Below, in pieces: positions 10,881 to 24,200 of a stretch of DNA of 42,090 nt. Source of the stretch: Protostelium mycophagum (lineage: Eukaryota > Evosea > Variosea > Protosteliida > Protosteliaceae); the NCBI GenBank assembly GCA_002081555.1, contig MZNV01001715.1, forward strand, positions 1-42,090. Reading direction: 5' to 3'. Positions within the stretch are counted from its first letter, which is position 1, and every line of letters begins with the position of its first letter. The notes under the pieces are model-generated. The model had not been told where the DNA came from. It did no database searches and saw only the letters and a list, made by a program, of their open reading frames with translations. The translations under genes and the position numbers were made by a program.

Positions 10881-13800
10881 TTATTTCCCTTGTATGTCGA
10901 CCTCGCCAAGCGCAGTTATAAGACCAGAGATGTATTCTTCAGCAAAGGAAGAGAAATAAAACTAAAAAGTCAGACGGATCGTAATGATAGAGAAATGACC
11001 TCATGTCTTGAGTTATGTTGGCTATCAAAAGTATGTGCCAGCTCATGTGCAGAGGTCATATACCAATATACGAGACCTCTATATCTGTCCTTGTTATGCT
11101 CCAGACTAACGAAAAATCTCAAATTATAAAATAGGGAGTTATTTCTGTTGAAAGCAATGGTATCAGAAGTCTCATCAAAGAAGATGTGCACGGCCTGTGG
11201 AGATAACCCAAATATCTATTCTCCTATCATTATGTAATCTCACTAGTGTCAATATTACCTGCACCATCCTCAAAAGAATTGAGGAGAATGATTCTATGTG
11301 TGGCAGATAATTCTGCAACATCTTCTCTGCGTCTGTTCCTCTTTTAATGTACACCTATTTTTTTCAGGAAGGCATCGGTAAGTGAAACCCTGCCTGAATA
11401 TCTCCAACTTTTCCTGCAGCCTCTAAATCTAGCTCTGGCTTGATGTCACAATAACTATTTGCGATGTGCTCTATGCCCGGTGCATTTGATATTTTGGCGG
11501 TATTATTGCTCTTGCAGCTGTTCACCGCCTGTTTTAAGCTCCTTCTCAGCATCTCCTCTGACACCTTAGGATTTGAATGTTGAGGCTTAACTTCTGTATC
11601 TATCTTCGGTGCTCTTGTACTCAAATCACCCCCGGTAAGGCTGGTCTGTACATTACTCTGTGTAGATGGTTGTGATGCTTGCGGATCCGCATAATCCCAG
11701 AATGATTTTGTCAGCCTCCCAAAGAAGGTTGATGGCTTTTTATCTTCAATTTTTGATGTTATCACCCCTTCACCACGTCTGTCCTTTCTGTATTTTTTTA
11801 AAGAGCAGAGCATGATGTGGAGGTTACCTTATGTTGTTGGCCTTCTCCTGGGCTTGGCTGATCTTATCGGCTACTCTTTGCATGTGATCTGATGTTTCTG
11901 CTCTCAGCATCTTCTTCAATGTCTCATCATCCACCTCTGGATAAATATGTGACAATTGATTAATATATTTAGCCTCTTGTTGTCCTGTCATATTGGATGC
12001 TGCAAGCTGCTTATTCTCCGTCTCTATCTCTGCGTTCTTTCTGGCTGTCTTCTCCGCATTAAGTATTCTATCTACTGGAAAGCCCTATATACTTGTTATT
12101 ATTTTTGCTCAACAAGAGAATAGTGTTACCTTTCTCTTCAGCTGTGCTAATGGTGATTGTAATATAGAAGCCCACAATAAAGAGTCATTCAATTTGAATC
12201 TCTTCAATAAAAGTCTTCCTAATGCCTCTGCCACATCAAAATAATCAGTCTCGCCCTCTGTTGTGACGAGAAAATACCACCCATTCATTTGTCCTTGGTA
12301 TTTTACTGCACAAGCTGTAGTGTTCTCTACTTTCATTTCTCCTGTAGGTTTGAATCTTCTTTTCAACTCTATCCGAGGTACCTTTCTTATTCAATTTATT
12401 TTATCCATTGATTATCACCTCTGCGTATTGTAGTTCACTTGTCATCCACTTTAAGTCATATCTCAGATTATCCCGGTGATGCTCATAGAGTAGAAGTGGT
12501 GTCCTCTCTATTATTAATTTCCTGACAGAATTTGATTTGGAGGAGTTTATAGTCTCCCCTTTTGGCTCAAATTTCTCATCGACTTGTGTTGATATCCACT
12601 GACTACCAAGTATCTTGACTGATTAAATATATATAAATATACACATATAAACATACCTCATAGAACTCTTCCAATATTGATTCCATCGGAGCAGAAAGAG
12701 GTGAGAATGTCTGCTGCAGTAATGTACTGTCGATCAAGCTGATATCTTTGGCAGTCGCTAATTTATATTGTATGACTTGATCTGGCGACTCTTCATATGA
12801 TGCCCGTCCCACCTTGAGAGCAATGAATATGGTAGTATGATTTTATTTCTATTTTCTCCACCTTTTTAGTCGCGAGAAGAAATGGAGATCTGATCATCTT
12901 TTCTATCAAGCCGCTGATTTTCTTGATTGATGATATATTTGCAGCGATTTGCCTCAAGACGGTAAGATATTTCTCTACTTGATATGTCTGTGGTGGTCAG
13001 CCATATTGATCTACATATCGTGGAGCAATACCCTCAGGAAGTCATCTGGAGAGGCAACTAATATGCTCGCTAATTCTGCAGCCGATGGCTCATCTTTCAC
13101 TCCACAATTCCTCAAGAAACTATTCGCCACATTTCCAAAATCCACATAATTGAAGAATCCAGCACCAAAATTATCCTTCTTTGCATCATCATCAACACAA
13201 ATGTTAATATTATAATGTTAATATTATAATGTTAATATTACCTGCTCCCCCTTCAAGAAGTAACACAAATTGGGAGGAAATAATTGTACAGAATTCTCCA
13301 CGGGTATAAAGGACATCTTATGAACCTCGTTCCAGTCTTTTTGATTGAAATCTATCCTAGTCTAAGATATACTATGTCTGACTGTGTTGCTCACCTGCTT
13401 GTCTGCTTGCAAGATATTCAAACACTCTCACTCCGCTTTCTTTATTCTTCGGCGGATTTTGTGAAAGTGAGGAGAGTATGTCTGCAGGTGCTGGATTTCC
13501 TCTGTAGATGATTGATATCATTATATTATTCTGCAACTTACTTCACCCCCAATATCCTCGCGTGTTGCCTGATATTCTCTATCACCACTGGAAATCCCAT
13601 AATTGCTGCACCAGGGTCGGAATAGCATCGCTGTATCCGTCATGGTCGGTACCCAAATTCCCACTTACCGAGGGTACCTCTGCGTAACTCCCATCACCCA
13701 CGGGCAAAATGGGCGCCTTTATTTTTTCTGGCTTGTATTGTCCCTCGTATAAGTTTCTCATGTTATGTATCAAAAAATATACGGCTCCTTCTCTGACACT

Positions 13801-16800
13801 CTGGGGTGCTGGTGGTGTTGCCAAGTTAAGTATATCTTCCAGTGGAGGCTGCATCTTGATTCCCATCTCTTGCAAGAATCTCGCTAACTTCATAAGTAAT
13901 TTCTTAAGGAAGAATCTCACCTTCATCTGATTGTTTGTTCCATCTGCCCTTCCATTCTATTATAGGAAGACCTAAATTCCAATACACCTCTGCTGGGATG
14001 TATAACTCTGATGCTCTATATTGTCTGTCCCCTGTTATCTCTTTTGTCTTCATGTCGCTATTTCCCATTGAATCTGCACGGATCTTGCTACCCTCTATAT
14101 CCTACATTGTTGAGTATCTACTTTCGGCTCATCTCATCACCTCAACTGGCTGTGCTTTTCCTGGGAACATAGGAGTGATGATTAACCTAATCAATGAGTA
14201 TCCTAGGATACCTCTTCTTCCTACCTTTCCTTTTCCTTCTTTGTGAGAAGATTGTTTACTGATGCTAGATATTTGACCAACTGCATATGATCCCAGCTCC
14301 CAGGAACTACCATACGTTCGAATAGTAATTGCAGATCCACATGCTGTACACATTTATCAAATGTTGATTTCTTCGACTTCACCTTTCTCACTCCCAAAGA
14401 TTCCAATAATTTATCAGACACGGCCTGGAAGATTAAATAGATAATAACAATATATGATCATCACCTTTCCTTCAAAGGCTATGATGGGAAGGTCCGCCAT
14501 TAGATTTACATTCTTGAAATAACTCTCTGTTGGTTTCTTCATCCCCATCTTAGTAACTATACACCGCTTCTCTCTAAAGTATGACAATGATTGAATAATA
14601 TCCTGCTGGGTGACCATACCCATACTTCTATTTATCACGCCAAGAATCTTCTCTGAAAATGGGGCTACGATTTCTAGATCAGGGATACTGGATACAAAAG
14701 AGGACCACTCCGGTAATGTAAGTTCTTTCCAATTATGTATCATCTCTATCTCCATCTTCTGGAAATTCTTCGATATGGAATAAGGCAATGTATCACCAGG
14801 CAATGGTACATCTGTACAGTTGAATAGTGGAATAGAATAACGTATTTACCTGTTGGAATGATCTTAGGGTTAAGATAATATTTGAATGAGATTAATGGAA
14901 CCACCGTATGATCATTCACTTTCACTAATGCTTCTGACATATACTGTCTTATGATATCATCCCCCACTTTCCTCTCCCTCACTTGTGATATCATCCATTT
15001 CATAAATGATATCAATTCAGCCTCCGTGAAGACACGACTTTGTAACTCCAATAAGATGTCTCGAGGATTGATTTTGTTGATTATCCCTAATTGTATTGAG
15101 AATAAAGTACTATTTCCATTTGATGTATACCTGATCTTTCATACAGTTTTAAGAGTTCTGAACAACGTTCTACAATACGTGGAGATATCGTGGGAGTGAC
15201 TTTAATGAATATTCTCATACTCTCCTCTGGAGGTAATCTTAATTTATCCGCGGAGATTATCCCTTGTGAAGAGAATAGAGTGATCATAGGGAAGTCCTTA
15301 TAAAACCCTGCCTCAATATGGGTTGATAGTTGAGGTGCAGGTGTAGTCTTCCTTATATGAAATGATTCAATCACATGTAACGCTCTCTCTTCCAATAATT
15401 CCCTGGCGCTGTCCACAGCCTCCGCCTGACAGATGTGAATATGAGATGATGGGTATGTGAGGATATGTCACCTGAGGTGTCACAGCCACTGATTTTCTCG
15501 AGAAAGATTGTGGGGGGACAATCTGGTTATAGATTGACCCTATCTTGAGCATCTCTTGTTCGTATATGATCCTAGCTAATATTCCTCCCATCTTCAATAA
15601 CTCAACATTCCATAGAGATAGTGCCTTGTCCACAAAACTATTTTATGAGAAATATGTATAACGATCAGTACATACTCTATATTCTCTCTCTCTACTGTTG
15701 GAATAAATCTTCCAGCCATATGGCTGCTGATACCGGTAGTCTGATGTGTAGGAAATCCAATGAATATTCTTCCCTGTTCCGGGAATGGAATGAGATCCTT
15801 TATGATTGGGTTATCATTTGAGGAAGCATCATTCTCATCCCTTGAAGAAAACATCATCTGTATGCTAGTCTTCGATGGTGGCTTCTTCTTATTACTCCTC
15901 TCCATCTCTGCCACTATATCCTTTGGTACATTCACTTCCATATTTGCTGACGCTGTCCTCAGGAATAGCTTTAATTGCTCTAATGGTGGGGGTTGTCCAT
16001 AAAGTAACTAATAACAGATGATTATTTATAATATTAGCCTAGGTACCGTTCTCTTCTGGTCAACTTTGTTAACTGTGAGCTCTACAGCAATTGTGTCTAT
16101 GGATTTCAATTTGAAGAATTTGAGTGGGGATATATGTGGGTATCCTTTGGGTATATGTGATGATATAGGAGAACTGTTATTCTTATGTAATCTCAACATC
16201 AACACATCATTATAGAATAATGCTATCTCCTTCAAATTTCCTGTAAAGCTCTGTAATCGTGAGATATTATCATAGATATCAGCATTAAGCTCACCAATGA
16301 CCTCGCCAAGAATTTTCCGAAATCATTAAGGTCAGGGATATTCTCTGGCTATGTATATTATTCTCCTGTCTCTTCGTATCATCATTACCTTTCTTAATTC
16401 CATCAAGAATGAAGTCCAACTGTCTTGTCCGTCTTTATCCTCCTCTTGTGATGCTCTTCTGGCATATAACTGGTCTGACTTCCAATAGAAAGCCATGCAT
16501 TCTTTTCCAGAAGATATAAATGGCTCTTCACACACAGAAAATAGGGAGTAAAATCCCACACCAAATGCCCCTATCTACTTGTTTAGATCACCATAATATC
16601 TTCTGTACAAACGGACAAATTTTACAACATGATCACCTTTTGTTCATCCGGGTTTCCTTCAGCGATCTTCTTCAGTCTGTTCCAATCTTCTGGTCTAAAA
16701 GGAATTCCATTATTCTTGAAAACGATTCTTGTGACTTTTGCGTTGACATCAATTTTTCTGCCAGGAATTGGTGTTTCTGAAGTATAAAATCGTATTTGCA

Positions 16801-17061
16801 CAGCTTGAGACCCAGCATCATCAGAGTTCTGCATCAATTCGCGATATACAACATGTTCTGCTGAGTAACTATTTGACAGTAAATAAATAGTTCTTTAAAG
16901 AACCCTTCAAAAATGTTACCGCGCAAGGATTTTATCAATCAGGTGTCGTTGATTTACTGCTCGTCGTCAGCACAGAATTCTTCACAGAGTTTACCTTCTA
17001 CTTTCTCTTCCACTCCATTCCCCTGCAAAGCCTTTCGGCGCAACTCATCGAGACTCGTCAT
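10881..17061 (-). CDS. large Sacsin/NOV-type GHKL ATPase (DUF3684-like) with a C-terminal HELAH motif
   Basis: A long many-exon gene. The N-terminus is MTSLDELRRKALQGNGVEEK, then HLIDKILARYSAEHVVYREL. The GHKL ATP-binding N-box follows (RELMQNSDDAGSQAVQIRFY), then IVFKNNGIPFRPEDW, then the G-box VGAFGVGFYSLFSVCEEPF and MAFYWKSDQLYARR. This order is that of the fungal DUF3684 / Sacsin-Nov ATPases. The middle, over 1,000 residues, has no other named domain. Near the C-terminus are FNRNNSLFYNLRFFVSLEHN, YWYMTSAHELAHTFDSQHNS and, after a short intron, SSFAEEYISGLITALGEV. HELAHTFDSQH has the HExxHxxxxxH spacing of a zinc site. The ATG at 17059-17061 was chosen because it places the conserved HLIDKILARY near the start. 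The 13201-13240 tandem repeat sits in one intron. Cellular role is unknown. Confidence 0.85.
13201..13240. repeat. 14-bp tandem repeat inside an intron
   Basis: ATGTTAATATTATA is repeated head to tail, two full units and a 12-base third. It lies in an intron of the GHKL ATPase gene on the other strand and lengthens that otherwise tiny intron. Units are identical, implying recent slippage. Confidence 0.85.
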
Positions 17062-17135
17062 CGTGACTTTTATCTTCTCGTCAGAAGTCAGAACGTCAGA
17101 GGAGAAATGTCCACAAAAACCAAATTTCCTCTTTC

Positions 17136-17420
17136 CGGCGTGTTCTTTGTAGAAAGAGTTTTCCACTAGCGCTGCACCGCGGCGACAGAATTGTCGGAAG
17201 GTCCGAACAGGCATTATTGGCATGAAATGAGAGAGCTCTTTGTGGCCAACATGCTGGTAAAATGCCCCTCAGATTGCGAGTTTTCTGCATTTTGGTGTCG
17301 GCTTGAGAGGGTGTCTTCAACTTACCTGCACACTGAATGCTTACTTATTTCTGTTGATTGGTTTGTAAATTCTCTCTGCAAAATGTTTGCAAGCTTTTGT
17401 GTGCCAGAGCACGCTCCTGG
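17136..17420 (+). repeat. dispersed repeat, most complete copy (copy B)
   Basis: This block contains sequences found in three other places: 17136-17237 matches 160-262, 17229-17310 matches 1124-1201, and about 17318-17415 matches 42000-42090. The last match includes ACACTGAATGCTT, AGTTTGTAAATTCTCT-like sequence and AAGCTTTTGTGTG. It sits directly upstream of the GHKL ATPase start codon at 17061, so it may form part of that promoter. No open frame is shared among copies. Confidence 0.75.
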
Positions 17421-17967
17421 GTGGAGAACACTGCACCCTAAAGAGTATGCTTCATGCACACTTCTCTCCACTATCTCCAAAAATTCAAGCTGAGAAGTTA
17501 ATTATTTCTGGGAAGAAAATAATAATCACAAACGGAAAAGAAAAAGTTTGACATTTTGCATCAAATTGCGCTGAAAGTGTGTGTATGGTGCGATGTTGTC
17601 CAATCATCGGTATACTCCATGGATGTGCGTTGGTCAATCCTCGGCAAACAATGATGCAACAAAAACTCAAAAAAATTTCTCCATTTATTAATTATTAATT
17701 TTCTACGTTTGAATACCTTTTCTCCAGAAAAGACCCTTTTTTGGAATTTTTGAATACCCTAGAATGGATCAGGGAAGATTTTGAATGAACAAACAAATAT
17801 TATATGGATCTGAAGGTGTTCAGATGATTTTTCAGTCCATTTATATATGAATAGAAATAGAATCACAAAGGATAAGCATTTTCTCTTGGTTGAGAGTCTC
17901 ATTTGAATGAAAAGAATATCCACAATAATTTCTGAATCGTGGATCATTCATTAGATCTATTGTCCAG
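17421..17967. other. intergenic region, nothing recognised
   Basis: AT-rich intergenic DNA between the dispersed repeat and the ELL start codon. Short ORFs on both strands have no protein-like character. It must contain the ELL promoter, but no element stands out. Confidence 0.5.
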
Positions 17968-20900
17968 ATGAGTGAGACAAAGGCAAGGTTCAAACTTGGA
18001 CCAGGCCCCTCCAAAAGAATCATTGTTTCCGCTCGTCTCGACTCTGAGTTAATAGACCAATTTCTTCGTCATCCAGAGAATGCCACCATTAAATTCGCCC
18101 AAGACGGAAACAGTCGAGATAATGTGGATATACTTATAGTTTCGTCTTCTCACACACGAGTAGATCTTCACCATCAATGGACACACCTTTCCTTTCCGCC
18201 ACACTGATCCGTCTTCTGAAATTTTGCATGAGTGCTACGCAGAGAAAAAAACACACTGGAATCATATTGGTCCCGTCGTGAGAAAGTGTCAACCCTCCAC
18301 AGCTATGGCCAATTCAGTCCAAAAATTGCAAGACAAAATGAACATCATTTCAAACAGCAAACATGAGACAAAGTTGTAGGACTGAGTGAGAAGGAATTAT
18401 TGATTTTTTTGCAGGGAAGTAGGCGGAGGAACAAACAAAAAGATGCCAGCAAGAGGTGAAGGAGAATCATTGTATAATATTCATATCAACAGCTCGTCCC
18501 TCAATAACAAAGCCTGATAAACCAAGAAAGAAGCATGAGATATCCCTTAGTTCTGCTCCACACAAAGCGGTAATTATCTGCTCGCAACGTTGATTTACAG
18601 TTATAGCGCACTCAAATAATGTCACCACTAGATAAGCCCATACCTGTAGCATCTAACAATACCATATCTTCCTTTGCTCCCCCTGCTATGGTATGTATTG
18701 ATAATGAATAATAATGAATGATATATCAGGTAGAGAAGATAGGGGATGGGATACCAGCTAATGAGATAAGAGAGGGAACACAGATGGAGAGTACATCCAT
18801 ATCACAGGATGCACCGGGGAATATGTTTGATTCATCTTCTAGCTCTTCATCAACTAGCTCATCCTCAAGCTCAGATTCAGAGGGAATAAATGTAGAAAGT
18901 AACAAGGATAATATCCAGGATCAAATCCCAATCACTCCAATCAAATTAATTCAGCCACAAGAGATCAGAATCCAACCAGAAATAAAACGGGAAGAGGTGA
19001 GATGAGATGAATTGATAGTATTCATTTATAAAAGAATAATCTCGGGGTGATCAAGTCCACACCAGCACGTACATCCCCATTACCATTACCGAGACCAAAA
19101 TCGGCTGAAAAGACACCAAAGGCGGTAGAGGACAGCACAACTCCCACTGCACTCAGCGCCATGGACAAATTACCCATCAAAAGAAGATCAAAATCACCAG
19201 AAAAGGTGAGGATAATATATTATAACCACTAAATGTACCAGTATCGATATATAGATCAAATACACCAAACTAAACAAGGTAATAATTAGCATATATAATA
19301 TGTGATAATGATATTCAATAATAAAAGCACCTCATGAAGTGAGAAGAAAGGTGATACATCTACTTGCTATTAAGAGCTTCCCCGTCGCCAAATTTTATCA
19401 CAATTTTCCAGCTGTACCTAAAGACGAAGTATTGGAGATATTGAGAAGCGTGAGATTAATCAATGATAAATTGTTTCATAATATATGCAGGTTGCAAAGG
19501 TCGTCGCCGGCTGGGAGTTAAAAAAAGAATTATTTAAAGAGGTATTTAAGACAGAATAACAACTATTGAATATAATATAGGTGGACATTAATTTTGATGA
19601 ATATAACGAAGAAGAGAGGGAGATAGTGAAGAAGAGGATTGAGGAGAATACAAGTGATAATGGGAATAATAATATCAACAAACCAAAACTGCAAGACAAT
19701 ATCATAGAGAAGAACAGCATCACTCAAGATATTCAAACGGAGAATAAGCATCAAAATAATACAAAAGAAAATAGAGGGGAATATAAGGTAGACAATAAGC
19801 TGGATAACAAAGCAGACAGCAAGATAGAAACCAAGATAGAGAATAAGGCAGAGAATAAAATAGAAAGCAAGGTAGAGAGTAAGACGGAGCCCAAGGTAGA
19901 GAATAAGATCGAGAACAAAGGAGAGGAGAGAATAGAGGAGAAGATAGTGGAGGAAAGAATAGAGGAGAATAAATCAAAGGAGAAGGAGACAAAAGAAAGG
20001 AAGAATAAGAAGGAGAAGAGTAAGGAGAAGGAGAGGAGTAAAGAGAAGAGTAAAGAGAAGGAGAGGAGTAAGAAGATAAAGGGAGAGGAGAGAAAGGAGA
20101 GGGAAATAGAGAACAATAAGCAGGACAACGAACAAGAAGTCTTAACAGAAGAGAAGAAGGAGGAGAAGAAGGGAGAGAAACGTAAACGGAAGGTGAGAAT
20201 CAAGTGGATACGGAAGGATAAAGAGATTAGCAGTCGACTGAGGGGAAGGATGCAACAACAAAGAAAACAAAGACACAGAAGCCACCAAGCAAAAGAACTG
20301 CACCATTGAGTAATCCCCCATCTCCAAAATCAACAACAAACACACCATCAATAAGTGACTATATTGAGGTATACATACTCTACAACTATTTGTCTGATCT
20401 TTGTAGAACAAGAAAGATAACAAGGACAAGAGCAAAGAGGATGAAGAGCGAAGACATGAAAGAGTGAGAAAGATAGAGGAATAAGGTTAATGATATGTAG
20501 GAGAACAGAGATAAGGAGAGGAATAGAGAGGATAGAAAGAGGGGGGAGAATAAGAGGGGTAGAGAGGAGAGTAGTAGGAAGGATAGAGAGGATAAGAGGG
20601 ATAGAGAAGAGCAGAGTAGGAAGGAGAGAGATAGAGAGGAGAATAAGAGAGATAGAGAGGAGAGTAGTAGGAGGGAGAGAGAGGATAAGAGGGAGAGCAG
20701 TCATAGGGATAGACATAGGGAATCAGGGAATGCTGAGCGTGATAGAGAGATCAAGGATTATAAGATGAAATATGAGGAATATCTACAGTGAGTATTTTCT
20801 TGTAGAGAATAATTGATGGAAATTAGATTGCACCAACAATTAGAGAGCAGTCGACAGGATTTTCAGACATTAGGGAAGCAATATGAGACAGCAGAATCCC

Positions 20901-21113
20901 TTGAGGAGCAGCAATTAATAGGTAGCCAAATAGAGCGCTTGTACCGAGATCAATTTGATGTGAGCTTTTCTTCACTTCTTTTTATTATTTAGCTAACAAA
21001 AATAGGCGGTACAAGATAAGAGAAGACGTCATAATAAATTACATGATGAACTGATGGCAAAGAAGACCTTAATCACCGAAATGATGAAGAACAGAGATGC
21101 CCTGTCTCGGTGA
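17968..21113 (+). CDS. ELL: ELL-family RNA polymerase II elongation factor
   Basis: ELL suppresses transient pausing of RNA polymerase II and is part of super- and little-elongation complexes. The N-terminal domain starts MSETKARFKLGPGPSKRIIV and includes FTINGHTFPFRHTDP and KKTHWNHIGPVVRKCQ. A winged-helix-like segment follows: HEVRRKVIHLLAIKSFPVAK, then VAKVVAGWELKKELFKEVDI, as in animal ELL. Between these lie a Ser-rich tract (FDSSSSSSSTSSSSSSDSEG) and disordered Pro/Thr-rich linkers. After them comes a 200-residue Lys/Glu/Asn tract, then an Arg/Glu/Asp tract. The C-terminus is the occludin/ELL domain, DYKMKYEEYLQLHQQLESSR to LHDELMAKKTLITEMMKN. All three ELL parts are in order, across about a dozen introns. 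The start ATG is the first in frame. The stop is 88 bp before the HPS3 start on the same strand. Confidence 0.88.
19790..19920 (+). repeat. 12-bp/tetrapeptide repeat in ELL
   Basis: Degenerate 12-base units encode the period-four pattern N/S/T/P-K-x-E/D, for example KIETKIENKAENKIESKVES. It lies in the disordered Lys/Glu-rich linker between the ELL winged-helix-like segment and the occludin domain. Purine bias on the plus strand also creates a long meaningless antisense ORF at 19751-20203. Confidence 0.8.
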
Positions 21114-21201
21114 TATAAACCCGAAAAAAGAAGTTTCCTTGTATTTTTCACTTTTTGCGATTATTTTTACAGCCCACATTTTTGGTGATCCGCGGTCCCA
21201 T

Positions 21202-24200
21202 ATGGTGAAGGCGCTCATTTTCAAAGAACTGTTCGCTCGACAATGTATTGAGGGTAGATCCTTTCCCAAGAACGAAGAGCCAACGCAGGTGATTGGTCTG
21301 ACTGAGGAGCGCTTCTTGGTGGCAACAACAGAAAGATTGTACCTCTTTTCCAAAAAAGATGGGATAGATTTTGAGATCGAGTACCGCATAGCAGTACAAA
21401 ATACGCAGATCAGCTTCCTATCCTTCCTGCCGAAACTGGATTGGTGAGTCAATGGTTGGATCAATTCCTGTTGATTGGCAACAGTATCGTCAGTTTAGAA
21501 AAGGAGAGAAAAGACAGCAGTATAAACGTCGTACGTCTATATTCGTCTTGGCGACAACCCTCAGAGCAGAAACATTATTCTCTGTTCAGTTCGAGCTCAG
21601 TTTTGTGTGCCGCTGTATGCCCAGAGACAAACAGGATAGCAACAGCAACAAAGAAGGGCATCACTCTCTGGAATGTAGAAAGAGAAGGAGGTGAATTATT
21701 AACAGAGAGGCTGTATGAAATCGAATTTGGAAGTGAAGACCAAATCACCAGTGTAATTATAGCCGACCTTATTGTTGGTAGGGAACTGTTGATATATCTG
21801 TGGGTATTTATTCTTATTGAGATAGGGTATTGTACACAGTCAGGGCATGTCAGGATTCTAAAGATAAGAGAAGCAGAGAAGGAGAGAGGTGAGGGATATC
21901 AAGACAGTCAAATATTGAGAATAGTAGTCAGTGGAGATTGGGAGGATAATGATGGTTTTGAGTTCAGTTTTGACGGAGAAGGAAATACTTGGATAGGAAA
22001 TATGAGCCTAGACAATGATTATGATTCGTATAGTGTTCTACTTGGAACAAATCTATCCCTCTCTGCACCTAGGTATTAAGAATATCATACTATTTGCCAT
22101 TATTCATTCTTCAAGTTTACCCGCAAACACTGCGACGAGGAGGAGAAGAAGGAGAATGTCTACGATCAATGATAATTGCACCGAGTTTGATGTATTGGAG
22201 TTGCCTTATCATATAGCCGGTGTGAGACCTTATTCTAATCAATCGTCCTTAAGAGGTGCATACTTACTACTCCATTTCAAATTAGAAGAATCAGCCCATT
22301 CTATGTCTATTAAGAGTAATCCACGATTTCTGGAAGGTATGGATATCATGACGTAATATAATTCATATGTATAGATGGTCAATTATCATGTTTTATCTCA
22401 ACATGTAGAAGGGGTTATGTATTCAGGGTAATAGGATGACCTGTATATTCATCTCATGATCCTTAGTTATCTACACACACACCCGATAAATCAACTCTTG
22501 TTCACACATATAATTATACCAATGAATCCAGCTCAGCAATTATGACAGACACCTTCTTATATCTATCAACTGAATCAGGATTGGAGATATGGACCAACAG
22601 AACATACGAATATTATTTCATGCAGAAAGCAAGAGAGGTATTTATAATAATGACTATATTTGTGAAGAGATTACAGAAGCATAGAACAGTCGATGTTTCA
22701 AATATAGTATCCAGTAGCTTCCCTAACCCATGCTTAATTGGGTTACAAACTTACATAGGGTTGACGAGAGTGGCAGTATCACATGATACGATATTCTTAC
22801 TATCAACATATCAAGAGGCCAACTTGAGAGGGTGGAATCTATATAGCCTACAGCACACAGCAATATCCAGCATGTACAAAGATTTTATATCTAAAGCAAT
22901 GCCGTACAAAACCTCCGATCCAGTAGTGTATCTACAGCTATTATTAGAGGCCCACTTTATAGTGCTCAACACAAGGGATAATCAGTACGATGAGTTAATA
23001 TCAGAGTCAGCCACACTATTAGCTGAGGTGATTACCATCATCGACATTCGTACCTTAATAAATATAAATATAGTTTTATCTGTCAATAGAAGATTATGGG
23101 AGTGCGTGTCATTATTACGCATTATCAGGACAAGATATTTTACACGTATTGGACAACTTGAAGAAATCTCATTCTTCCATAAATCATCAGAAGTCAGCAG
23201 GTATTTATGATTATATATGTATGGATGTTCAATCTTAATCAGGAATGAGTAAGGATATATATAGATACGTATGTAGAGCACTATCCTATCAGAATCACAC
23301 CTCATCACACGACGATATTCTCATAAAGATACTCGATCTATTCACTGGATTATCACACTCACACCTCAGCAATATCATATTAGGTAGCAATGTTTTCTAT
23401 TTATTTTTGTTAAAGAATTAAGATTCGTTCGAGCTGAGAGAATTAATGGTCAAGTCATTGAGTCGATGTGAGAACATAGAGGGGAAGAGACTATTGGATA
23501 AGGTGTGTAATTGAGTTTATCAATTGAATGACCGGTATAGAGCATAGAGATATTAAACAAGGAATGTGATACGGGCAATAGAAGGATGGATGTGAGGTTG
23601 TTGATTATATGCCTACTCATCATATATAGGTCGTCTTCGCTATGGCATATCTTTATTGTCTTAAAAAGGATTATATGAATGCATATAATATATCCCATAA
23701 AGCATTCCAAGATGATCCCAATGAATACCGTACTTATTGTGCGACACAGAGATGCATATTTGACGGTAAGTGATAGGATTCATAATAACTAATCCTAGAA
23801 TAGATATCAATATGGAGACTCCTGTGCATTTTGGGTGTTTGATCAGAAGAATAGATGGGCAGTATTTATTAAATATATTATGCGAATATTGTACACAGCA
23901 TAAGAATGTGGTATACGATAGAGCATTATCGATATTGGATTCCATAAGAGGGATAGAGGGAGATACACCCACTCTATCTGATAGGTGAATATTATCAACA
24001 TCAATCTACTCACACAAATAGTCTCCTCAAGATCTGCTTCTTAGAATATATGACAAGCATAAAAATAGACCAAGATATCATGACATTATTATCGAGGGAA
24101 TATACTAAATCCATAATATCTTTGAAATCATCAACAGACCTCGGAGTTGAATTATTCCAAGATATGGTACGATGTAATATACTAATAAAGTATTTATACA

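Noticed and set aside
19751-20203. 150-codon minus-strand Ser/Leu/Phe ORF
   Set aside because: Antisense shadow of the Lys/Glu-rich linker of ELL.
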